A DNA stretch of 64,000 bases from Asparagopsis taxiformis (lineage: Eukaryota; Rhodophyta; Florideophyceae; Bonnemaisoniales; Bonnemaisoniaceae), in contig JALQPE010001692.1 in assembly GCA_030407315.1 (NCBI GenBank), forward strand, positions 1 to 64,000, in the 5' to 3' direction. Below, in pieces: positions 55,566-64,000 of the stretch; position 1 is the stretch's first letter; each line of letters starts with the position of its first letter. A program made the translations under genes and the position numbers. The notes beneath the pieces were generated by a model, which was not told the DNA's origin, did no database searches, and saw only the letters and a program-made list of their open reading frames with translations.

Positions 55566-57056
55566 ATGCAATTCAAAACAAACGCGACTATCAAGCATTC
55601 ATCACATCAATCATCTCAACAGGCGGCCGCACTCCCACAATACATGCCATCAATCTCCGTTCTAAACGCCGTTCTCAACGCGGCTTTGTGGATTGTCCAT
55701 GCACTAGTAGCACTTCTCCTCCAGGCCATATACGTTTCGATTGCTCGTTTACAACTATCCATCAAGGGCAGAACAAAAGCCACCGATTCAAATGAAATCA
55801 ATCTATTCCACTGGCTTCCACTCGTGCTCCTCTCACGCAAATCTGGCGCGCTGTTCACTACCGCCTATTGGGCGATAGCACTCATGATTTATGCAATGCT
55901 CTTCCTTCCCGCCGAGTTGCTCTTCGAGACGGGCATCGATGTCCGGAAAGACTGCACAGCACAGCAGCAGCGCTCCGTTGTAGGTGTTTGTGCTCAAAGA
56001 TGGGACGGTCATTCCGACGTTGGAATCGCCTCGGCTGCCTTGCTCGTTCAGCGTTTCACGTGGCAGGATGACGAGTGGGATGTTGTGTTTCAAGGCGCGT
56101 CGAAATTTATGAATGGTGCCGAGGTGCATCGGAGACAGAATATTAACGCCGAAACGCTTTCGTCCCCATCTCGACAACTTTTCGCGCACAATTGTACACA
56201 AAGGCTTTCTTCTTGTGAACAATGTGGCTCCATGACGCTGTTTGACGACAAGGGCTCGTTTTCCACCGTAGTGAAGAACGCTTCACTTGCCGAAACCGAT
56301 GTATTTGGAAGCGGCACCTCGCAGCAGAGGTATGCGCTTGGCGACGTGACGTACGACGACGCACTTGGAACGGCGTTTATGTTCTGGGAAATGCCGGAAG
56401 AAACCATTGCGAGTATCCAAGGCGTTGCAATGCAAAGAATCCACATTCGTGGCATAGAAACCATACTGTCCGATGACCAGGTCGCACGCGTGCTTTCACA
56501 ACCGACGCAACCATGGGACATTACTCTGCGCGCTAGTCAAACCCGGCTCTACGATCTGCGATGCGACACGCCGGGGCTGACGTCGCGAGACATGGCGCGC
56601 GCGGTGTCTCTGTATCGCACAACGCAAATGGAGCAACCCGGTGTGAAACGCACGGATGTGGGACAGGATCTGCAAATGCACGAGCCGTTTACGAGCAGTG
56701 ATGCTCTGAAAGCGCTGTTCGCCATGAAGGCTGAGGACGGGTCTTCGACATGCGAGGGGGTGATTCCGACGTACACTGAATGCGGTACGTTTGATTGGTC
56801 CAAGGCGATCTTTGTGATCGCACTTTCCGCGCTGGTTGTCGTGGCGTGGATCTGTCTGGCTATTGCTTCGCGACAGGCCTCGTCACTTGACGTCCCGCAT
56901 GACTCGCGTACTTGGCGCAAATACGTGCTGTATGGGTCGCAGATTTGTTCGGTGGACTTGGATCACTCGAGGAGGAATGTCAGCGATGCTTGCTTTGTAG
57001 TTATGAAGAATCAAACGGATGCTGATTCGCGTTTCGAGATCAGTGGAGATGACTAA
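55566..57056 (+). CDS. Multi-pass membrane protein with cysteine-containing ectodomain
   Basis: 496 residues from ATG 55566 (MQFKTNATIKHS). Hydrophobic segments at about 30-60 (VLNAALWIVHALVALLLQAIYV) and 96-118 (TAYWAIALMIYAMLFLPAELL), then a region of about 300 residues with several cysteines (KDCTA, GVCAQ, HNCTQ, SCEQCG) and N-x-S/T sites, then a last membrane segment about 418-442 (AIFVIALSALVVVAWICLAI) and a short polar tail. Family not recognised. The gene stands alone between two head-to-head NLR-like genes. Confidence 0.7.
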   Translation: MQFKTNATIKHSSHQSSQQAAALPQYMPSISVLNAVLNAALWIVHALVALLLQAIYVSIARLQLSIKGRTKATDSNEINLFHWLPLVLLSRKSGALFTTAYWAIALMIYAMLFLPAELLFETGIDVRKDCTAQQQRSVVGVCAQRWDGHSDVGIASAALLVQRFTWQDDEWDVVFQGASKFMNGAEVHRRQNINAETLSSPSRQLFAHNCTQRLSSCEQCGSMTLFDDKGSFSTVVKNASLAETDVFGSGTSQQRYALGDVTYDDALGTAFMFWEMPEETIASIQGVAMQRIHIRGIETILSDDQVARVLSQPTQPWDITLRASQTRLYDLRCDTPGLTSRDMARAVSLYRTTQMEQPGVKRTDVGQDLQMHEPFTSSDALKALFAMKAEDGSSTCEGVIPTYTECGTFDWSKAIFVIALSALVVVAWICLAIASRQASSLDVPHDSRTWRKYVLYGSQICSVDLDHSRRNVSDACFVVMKNQTDADSRFEISGDD

Positions 57057-57850
57057 AGTGGACTTTTTCGGGTTGATATATCACAGCTCTCGCATTGCTG
57101 TACGGCTGACTGACCAATTTCATTGGCAAGGACAGTCTGTTCTGTCACTTATGGTCACTACTTTTCGACGAGAAATGAACAAATGTTTTTGGATAAAACC
57201 TCAACATATCCAAAATATTTGGAAATTCCGCAATACAGTCCACGGATGTTCATCGTTTGGTGAGTCTTTGCCGGGGCATCTGCGGGATCAACTCGACCTC
57301 TTCCTGAGCTTAATCGCCAGCGAAAGCCTCCCCACTGGAAAGGGAATCGTCCCCTTACACCTCCCGCACGCTTTAATCCGACAGCCAACCATGACTTGGA
57401 GCGGGCTACGCGTCCATAATGCAACCGGACGGTAGATTTAGTGGTTGCGTATCGCGCGATCAAACCCGAAAGACAGATAGTGACCAGGAACATCAATCCA
57501 AGCTTTTAATCATTCCTCAGTTCTCAGGGTCGGACTGATTTCAGAGCATTGTCAGACCACGCTTCGTCAATGTCTTTGCGTGGTATTCATGGCTGTCAAC
57601 ACCATTCGCCGCCAATCACATTTTGCACGGGTGCATATTACTCTTGAGCGAGGTACTATACATCTGTAGGAGCAGGGCTGCTCAAAAAAATTCTTCTGCA
57701 CCTGTTTTATTCTCCGTTCTTCACCTCGCGATTCAAAACCTTCCACCTCTCTCTATATTGCCATCACATCAACCATCCTCTCCTCAGTTTTCTCTTCTGC
57801 CCAGCTAGAAAACCCGATCGTCCAGTCCATAGCGACAAATCCGTTCTCCA
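57057..57850. other. Intergenic stretch
   Basis: Upstream of NLR-like gene 2. Pyrimidine-rich just before the start codon. No other feature recognised. Confidence 0.5.
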
Positions 57851-60800
57851 ATGGGCGGCTCTCAATCCACCCCTACGACCAGCCCATCCTCCTCCACATC
57901 ACCCCCGAAAGTCTACTCCGTTCTCACCCCCACCGCAGCAATTCTCGATTTCAACCCCAACGCATGCACCCCCGAGTACACCGCGTTGTCAAATCTCCTC
58001 TCCGACAACCTCCATCACAACGTCACAGTCCTCAATGGCCCCGGTGGTGTCGGTAAAACAACCATCCTCCAAGCCCTCGCCGCACAGCCCCGCATTCATA
58101 CGCGATTCCACAACGCAGTCTGGATGTTCCAGTTGGGACAGCAGGCAAAACTCGCACAACTCAAGCATGAATTCATCGCGTTCGTGTCACAGGTTTGCGA
58201 TTCTCAATTTGCCAATCGCTTTCAAGACAACATACTTGACGATAAACTCGACAAACGTGCCGTAGCTGATCTCGTGCGTCATCTCGCAGACAGGCATATT
58301 CTGCTTATATTTGACGATGTATGGCGAATGAGCGGAAGCGTTCTCGAGTTGTTCCAGAGAGTGGTTACAGAGGTGCAAAGTCTGGAAACTTGCTCGTTCA
58401 AGCTACTCGTATCAACCCGATCTGAGCATATTGCCAACGAAGGTTGCCCGATACATGTACAACTACGCTCCCCCCACGGTCCAATGTCAGAGCGTATGTT
58501 ACTGTGGTATGCCGGCTTCGAAGGCGACATGCAGAACAAAATGTGTACAACAGACCGTCGCGCATTCAACAGCATTCTCCAAAAGTGTAGTGGTCTTCCA
58601 TTGGCCCTGGCTGTCGCCGGTAGGGGTGTGAAACGACTGCATAATCGCCCCACTTCGTCCCAATCACGTGTCAGTGCTTGGGTGTGGTATGCAGAGCAGC
58701 TAGACGAGCATGTAGAAATGTTGGGAGGAGAGTGTCCACATCACCCCGGGTTGCGATCCTCGCTGCGACTAAATTTGCAGGGCATGGGAGAGAACTGGAA
58801 TGTGTCCTCCATCACTCCAGAAGAAGTGTTCCGGTCGCTGTCCGTTCTCCAGAAACAAATGGTCATCCCCGTCCACTGCCTGCAGCGACTGTGGGCCATC
58901 TCCCCCAAAGATGTCAAACGTGTTGTGGACATCTTTCACGACAGCAGTCTGGTTTCCATTGATCAGGGCGAGGCTAGTGAGGGTGGGAAACGAGACGGGA
59001 TTCGCATACACGACTTGATGAACGATATTAGTGCACATATGGCAGACGAGAGTGGCGAGAAGACTCGGTGGCACGAACGTCTGTTGGATGGGTATGCACA
59101 CGACCTATCGTGTACAGATCTAGATCCGAATCCGAATCCGAATCCAGACCCAGATCCAGGTTCGTGCGAAACATCCCAGACACGACCATGGTGGCGTTTG
59201 AAAGAGACGGAGAAATACATGCAGAACAATGTTGTGCGACACCTGCTGAGCGCCGAGAGAACGGGAGAAGCATTCCATCTGCTGATGGACTACCGGTGGA
59301 TGCAAAAGATCAACGAGGACGAGAAGTGCATCCCATTCCAGCCGATTATTGCAGATGTGCGACTGTTGATGAAGAAGATCGAGGAGGTGGGTGACACCGA
59401 TGCACAGGGCACTGTCGATGACCTGCGCATCATGGTGGAAACCATGGAAATGTGTATGCTACCGTATTGCAAGAAGAATCGGCGAGAGTCGACATTCCAG
59501 CTATATGGTCGTCTTGTGTCGTTGTGCTCTGAATCGGCAGTGGTGAAGCATGTGTTGTGGAGCATCGACAAGTATGCGAAGAAGCCATGGGTGCGTGCGA
59601 ATGTGGGTGTACTGGAAAGTGCGACGAGCAGTTATTTCAAGAGAACTCTCAGTCTGGATTTCTCTGCAGTGTGCATGGAGATTGGGACTCGAGACGACGA
59701 GATACTGGTAGGGAGTGACACGGGAATGTTGTATGTGCTGAACAGTCGAGATGGATCTGAGATATGTGTTTTACGTGGGCACGAAACGTCGATAGTCAGC
59801 ATAGTAGTCGAGAGGGAATCGAATGATGTATTGTCGTGCAGCTCAGACGGAACAGTGATTGTGTGGAGAGATCGGCAGAAGCTGAAGACGGAGAAGATCA
59901 AAGAACTAGAAGAAGAGGAGACGATAGCAAGCATGCAACTGCGATCGCAATGTGTGGAGGATGGGATTATTCTGTGCAGTTCATTGGGTCGGCTGCTACT
60001 GGTGGACATGTCATGTGGGTCTGTGAAACGAGTGATCGGAAGTGAGAATGAGTGGGTAGTTCCATCTGCTACTGGATATACGGACGGTATGTTAGTGTCT
60101 GCGTCGGTGGATGGGAAATTCTGGCTATGGGACAAGACAACGTTGCAGCGTCGCGAAAACGCTGTTGAAAGACGTATGGGCTCAGTGCACGCTATTGCAA
60201 TGAGTGCTGACAACCGATTGATCGCATCAGCATCGAGAGACGGTAACGTATGCGTTCGAAATCTATTGGAGGGTTCCGCAAAAGGTTACTCACAATGCTC
60301 AATCACGTGCTTCAGGAAGACTCCAATCATTCTTTTCAGCGCTGATGGGAAAATGCTCTACATCGCCACGCCGTCTGGGATTCTAGTCTGGACGAGTGAT
60401 GAATCTGGCAATTTCAAACGATCGGCGTACAAAATAAGCGACAGGCGACTGGAACACATCCGATCACTACGATTGAGCGAGGATGGTTCGGAATTGTTCG
60501 TCATGTCATCCAGCGAAGTATACGTCCTGAATTCCGCACAATATGTAGATCACAGGAAGGATATTGTGCTGGATGAACCAAATTTTCTGCAGCTGACGAC
60601 GGCATTCTCCATGTCAGACGACTTGTCTTCGATGGTAACGTATAATGAACCCGATCGAATCATTGAAGTTCGGGATATGCATGATCTTTCGAATGATGTG
60701 GATAGTTGCAATGGTAGTTTCCGAATCCCAAGAAATCTCCGGCGTATTGATGTCCTTGCTGTGTCAAATGATAAGCAATTCGTGGCATTCTCCCAATTTC

Positions 60801-61987
60801 ACTCGTACGATGTCATAGTCGTGGACATGCAAAGTTCAAAACTGCACCATATTCTTAGTGACCTGCACATATGGTTTGATTCGCGACTTCATAGACCAGC
60901 CTCGAAAAGGGCGGTACAAGAAATCCAGTTTGAGAAGAATAATATTCTAACAGCTAGAGCTCGCGCGAGCATATCTTCCAACGATAAGATGGTTTCCAAG
61001 TCTTGGAATATTCTGACTGGTGAGAGCGTAGAAAGGCATTTTCCTTCGAACCGAGATGCACCAGCAGATCAAAAACAACAGAATGTCGCGCGTCTAAGTT
61101 GTGAAAAGATCAGCAATGAGCAGTCTTCTCGGAATGTCAAGCTCACAGAAGGTTTACATACCTTCACAGCCGCGACACTGGAAACGGATCGAATCAGGGC
61201 TGTGTACGCTTCCAATATCTCTCGTTTATGGATCCTGAGTCGCGATGGTGGATTACAATATGTTGATTTGGTAACAGAAGGCCGTGATCTTGAGCAGTGC
61301 AGTCAACCAGCACTTCCAGTGTTACCATCAAACAAGCAAGCGCATGACAAGGCGAATGATTCGAGCATTAGAGCCGACATACCACCGGAATTCACCGTGT
61401 TCATTAGCCATGCTGGCCCCGATAAACACACACTCGCACTCAAGATATACAATCGGTTGAAACAACTAGGGATCAGTGTGTTTTTCGATTTGAAGGAGCT
61501 GAAACCTGGCGATGAAGCGGATGAGAAAATGATCAATGCCATGGAAACTGCAGCGATGTTTATAATCATTCTCTCGCCGGAATACGCTGCTCGCAAGTGG
61601 ACAATCATGGAGTTGCAATGCGCGTTGCGTCGAATAGATGAGGCGAAGAAGAATGGACAGATGGCGCCGATTATAATTCCTGTGTTTTTCCGGCTAAACA
61701 TTGACGATTGCAGCAGCTCGAAACTGCTGGGAATGACGGACGAAAGAGGAGATAACATTTTCCATAGAGATGGATTGTTTGAAAGGCTCATGGATGGTCA
61801 TGCTACCGTTGATGATGTTTCACGGTGTCTGAAGAGGTTGACGCACATCACTGGTATTAAAAATTGCGAAGAGAATGCCATTGGTGATAAGGCGCTGTTA
61901 GATGATCTCGCCGACATGGTCGTTGAGGCCATTCAGAACCGGGTTGCAGGGGAGAGCTCCTCTTCTGTAGAGATGCTCCAGCCATAG
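57851..61987 (+). CDS. NLR-like gene 2: NB-ARC, WD40 repeats and C-terminal TIR, intact
   Basis: 1378 residues from ATG 57851 with no intron needed. A Ser/Thr/Pro-rich start is followed by NB-ARC: P-loop GPGGVGKTT (about 62-70), LLIFDDVWR (about 150-158), LLVSTRSEHIA (about 183-193), GLPLALAVAG (about 248), IHDLMND as MHD-like motif (about 385). Helical linker to about 615. WD40 region about 618-1150 (CSSDGTVIVWRD, SVDGKFWLWD, SRDGNVCVRN). TIR about 1178-1330: FTVFISHAGPDK, FFDLKELKPGDEAD, ILSPEYAARKWTIMELQC with the conserved Glu. Probable cytosolic immune or cell-death sensor: WD40 senses, NB-ARC switches and oligomerises, TIR signals, possibly by NAD+ cleavage. TIR at the C-terminus is the reverse of plant TIR-NLRs. 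Confidence 0.88.
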   Translation: MGGSQSTPTTSPSSSTSPPKVYSVLTPTAAILDFNPNACTPEYTALSNLLSDNLHHNVTVLNGPGGVGKTTILQALAAQPRIHTRFHNAVWMFQLGQQAKLAQLKHEFIAFVSQVCDSQFANRFQDNILDDKLDKRAVADLVRHLADRHILLIFDDVWRMSGSVLELFQRVVTEVQSLETCSFKLLVSTRSEHIANEGCPIHVQLRSPHGPMSERMLLWYAGFEGDMQNKMCTTDRRAFNSILQKCSGLPLALAVAGRGVKRLHNRPTSSQSRVSAWVWYAEQLDEHVEMLGGECPHHPGLRSSLRLNLQGMGENWNVSSITPEEVFRSLSVLQKQMVIPVHCLQRLWAISPKDVKRVVDIFHDSSLVSIDQGEASEGGKRDGIRIHDLMNDISAHMADESGEKTRWHERLLDGYAHDLSCTDLDPNPNPNPDPDPGSCETSQTRPWWRLKETEKYMQNNVVRHLLSAERTGEAFHLLMDYRWMQKINEDEKCIPFQPIIADVRLLMKKIEEVGDTDAQGTVDDLRIMVETMEMCMLPYCKKNRRESTFQLYGRLVSLCSESAVVKHVLWSIDKYAKKPWVRANVGVLESATSSYFKRTLSLDFSAVCMEIGTRDDEILVGSDTGMLYVLNSRDGSEICVLRGHETSIVSIVVERESNDVLSCSSDGTVIVWRDRQKLKTEKIKELEEEETIASMQLRSQCVEDGIILCSSLGRLLLVDMSCGSVKRVIGSENEWVVPSATGYTDGMLVSASVDGKFWLWDKTTLQRRENAVERRMGSVHAIAMSADNRLIASASRDGNVCVRNLLEGSAKGYSQCSITCFRKTPIILFSADGKMLYIATPSGILVWTSDESGNFKRSAYKISDRRLEHIRSLRLSEDGSELFVMSSSEVYVLNSAQYVDHRKDIVLDEPNFLQLTTAFSMSDDLSSMVTYNEPDRIIEVRDMHDLSNDVDSCNGSFRIPRNLRRIDVLAVSNDKQFVAFSQFHSYDVIVVDMQSSKLHHILSDLHIWFDSRLHRPASKRAVQEIQFEKNNILTARARASISSNDKMVSKSWNILTGESVERHFPSNRDAPADQKQQNVARLSCEKISNEQSSRNVKLTEGLHTFTAATLETDRIRAVYASNISRLWILSRDGGLQYVDLVTEGRDLEQCSQPALPVLPSNKQAHDKANDSSIRADIPPEFTVFISHAGPDKHTLALKIYNRLKQLGISVFFDLKELKPGDEADEKMINAMETAAMFIIILSPEYAARKWTIMELQCALRRIDEAKKNGQMAPIIIPVFFRLNIDDCSSSKLLGMTDERGDNIFHRDGLFERLMDGHATVDDVSRCLKRLTHITGIKNCEENAIGDKALLDDLADMVVEAIQNRVAGESSSSVEMLQP

Positions 61988-62922
61988 TCCAAAATTACTA
62001 TTCTATTTTAAAATGTTTTAAAACATTTGAAAATATTTGAGAATGTACTTTTCATCTCCTCGTGTCTTTGTTGAGATACGAACATTGCTGGCACCTCTGA
62101 GAGAGCTCGCAATGCCGACAGCAGTGAGAGCACTACTGACACCAACATCTGATGAACAGCAAAGGCTGGAAACACATCGGAGCAAACATAGCAAAAAGGT
62201 TGGATCCTTGCAACAGGCTATTGGGCATCAGTTACCGTGGCTACCCATTGGCAACTGACTCGCATTTGTAGACTGCGTGAGATCACGCTTCGGCCTCCTC
62301 GTCAAACAACGGTACTAGTACCGTTGCTGCGTGGAAGACCGATCCGTGATCTTGTGCACTCCAAAAATCCGAGTCAGTTTCCACAGACTTCATCGTGAAT
62401 AGGTGACTTATCCCTCGAAGGATTGTTGTTGGTAAACAAACCAAATTTCATAGTGTCAGTGCATAATTCGGTGTTCCCACTACGTATACAACCACAATGT
62501 CTAACGCAGCTATGACACGCATCCCATCTGCAATGTCCCATAGCAGCTATTGGATATTGCACGCGTGCTATAACTGTGTTTGCTATCGTATAGCAGGCAA
62601 CAATTCAACTGGGCGTGATCGTAAAAAGATGATACGTGGCGCATAGAAAGCATTGATAGAACGTGGACGTACAATAGATACTATTAGATTTTCCCCCTCT
62701 GCAACAACGTCCTATAAGTGAATTCATTGCTGCTAAGTCATCAAGGGCGCGATGTTCGCCAAAATTAACATGTCCCCATCTCTGTAAGTGTGCTTCGTAT
62801 TATAATTTACATATGCAATCATCTCTCAAATTTTATATTCCTGTTCTCTGATCTCCTTCCCACTCTACCCGCCATCTCGTTATCGTTACCAGCACATATT
62901 TCATTCCTTTCTCAGTATTCAC
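61988..62922. other. Intergenic stretch between NLR-like genes 2 and 3
   Basis: Holds a 20-bp perfect palindrome (62307-62326) and no supported gene. Confidence 0.5.
62307..62326. repeat. Perfect 20-bp palindrome
   Basis: CAACGGTACTAGTACCGTTG, centred on ACTAGT. It lies about 320 bp after NLR-like gene 2. Confidence 0.85.
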
Positions 62923-64000
62923 ATGGGTGTGGTTGCATCCACTCTGTGGAAGAAGACATTCCGTCCAAACTCACTACTGAGACCTACCGCTGCAATCCTC
63001 GATTTCGAGTCTCCAGATGCGACACCGGAAAGGATTGCGTTGTCGCATCTTTCCAATGAAAGTCGGCACAATGTCGTAGTTCTCCACGGTCTGGGTGGCG
63101 TTGGTAAAACAACCATCCTCCAAGCACTCGCCGAGCAGAGTTCTATTCGTACAAAATTTTGCGATGGCATCTCGATGTTCCAATTGGGACAGCAAGCAAT
63201 AGTCTCAAATCTCCGCCAAGAACTCGTCGAATTTGCATCCAATGTCTGTGAGTCGCAGTTTGTAGACCAATTTCAATACGATATTCTACGAGATAGCAAG
63301 CGAGCTGTAACCGATCTCGTGCACCATCTCGCAAAGAAGCGTATCCTCATGATTTTTGACGATGTGTGTCGGCAGACTGAGGACGTTCATGATTTGTTCC
63401 AAACAATTACAGCAGAAGTACACAAACTAAGAACTTGTTCGCTTAAACTACTCGTATCAACCCGATCCGAGCATATTGCCAACGAAGGTTGCCCCATTCA
63501 TGTACAACCACGCTCCCCCCAAGGTCCAATGTCAGAGCGTATGTTACTGTGGTATGCCGGCTTCGAAGGCGACATGCAGAACAAAATGTGTACAACAGAC
63601 CGTCGCGCATTCAACAACATTCTCCAAAAGTGTAGTGGTCTCCCATTGGCTCTGGCAGTTGCCGGTAGGGGTGTGAAACGACTGCATAATCGCCCCACTT
63701 CGTCCCAATCACGTGTCAGTGCTTGGGTGTGGTATGCAGAGCAACTAGACGAGCATGTAGAAATGTTGGGAGAAGAGTGCCCCCATCACCCCGGGTTGCT
63801 ATCCTCGCTGCGACTAAATTTGCAGGGAATGGGAGAGAACTGGAATGTGTCCTCCATTACCCCAGAAGAAGTGTTCCGGTCGCTGTCCGTTCTCCAGAAA
63901 CAAATGGTCATCCCCGTCCACTGCCTGCAGCGACTGTGGGCCATCTCCCCCAAAGACGTCAAACGTGTTGTGGATATCTTTCACGACAGCAGTCTGGTTT
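62923..64000 (+). CDS. NLR-like gene 3, partial (3' end beyond the window)
   Basis: Open from ATG 62923 (MGVVASTLWKK) to the window end, 359 codons seen. P-loop GLGGVGKTT, Walker B LMIFDDVCR, LLVSTRSEHIA and GLPLALAVAG are present, so the NB-ARC is intact as far as it goes. The first 175 or so residues differ clearly from NLR-like genes 1 and 2, and after about 63445 the DNA is almost identical to gene 2 from about 58400. WD40 and TIR parts should lie to the right. Confidence 0.85.
   Translation, partial: MGVVASTLWKKTFRPNSLLRPTAAILDFESPDATPERIALSHLSNESRHNVVVLHGLGGVGKTTILQALAEQSSIRTKFCDGISMFQLGQQAIVSNLRQELVEFASNVCESQFVDQFQYDILRDSKRAVTDLVHHLAKKRILMIFDDVCRQTEDVHDLFQTITAEVHKLRTCSLKLLVSTRSEHIANEGCPIHVQPRSPQGPMSERMLLWYAGFEGDMQNKMCTTDRRAFNNILQKCSGLPLALAVAGRGVKRLHNRPTSSQSRVSAWVWYAEQLDEHVEMLGEECPHHPGLLSSLRLNLQGMGENWNVSSITPEEVFRSLSVLQKQMVIPVHCLQRLWAISPKDVKRVVDIFHDSSLV

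Noticed and set aside
1..64000. CRISPR array or bacterial operon
   Set aside because: No regularly spaced short repeats with unique spacers; gene content is eukaryotic.

Overview
The window looks like nuclear DNA of an intron-poor eukaryote, most likely a red seaweed of the Florideophyceae, Chondrus-like. That assignment is inference from long uninterrupted eukaryotic ORFs, abundant Copia and Ty3 retroelements, NB-ARC/WD40/TIR genes and lineage-specific secreted cysteine-rich and membrane proteins. No taxonomic search could be run.

Positions 1-16.6 kb hold a gene cluster with a DNA-modification theme, threaded by one repeat family with strong palindromes. It contains a broken Plavaka/CMC-like transposase (+), a convergent coiled-coil protein spread over three overlapping reading frames (-), a broken gene that joins a DPPY-type DNA methyltransferase to a SET domain (-), and one intact 1311-residue gene that joins a ParB-like domain to a 2-oxoglutarate/Fe(II) dioxygenase-like domain (+). 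Six copies plus a fragment of the repeat sit beside these genes. This is the best candidate here for an undescribed system: a mobile, multi-gene chromatin/DNA-modification cassette.

Positions 16.6-37.2 kb are a retrotransposon graveyard. A 3'-truncated Ty3-type element (-) has its gag split by a second Ty3-type element (+) with two 340-bp LTRs. Next comes an AT-rich stretch with a truncated Myb/SANT-like fragment, then a decayed Copia element (30556-36575) that itself contains a 1.27-kb solo LTR. Target-site duplications define the three insertions whose boundaries could be read.

Positions 37.2-44.0 kb are genic: two paralogous secreted cysteine-rich repeat proteins (+) and a signal-peptide membrane protein (-).

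Positions 44.7-64 kb contain three related NLR-like genes with the order NB-ARC, WD40, TIR. The first (-) is split by an intact Copia element with 239-bp LTRs and a perfect 5-bp duplication. The second (57851-61987, +) is intact. The third (from 62923, +) runs off the window. A membrane protein gene (55566-57056) lies between the first two. Similarity among the three paralogs changes sharply along their length, which suggests gene conversion in the NB-ARC/helical core and divergence in the WD40 sensor region.
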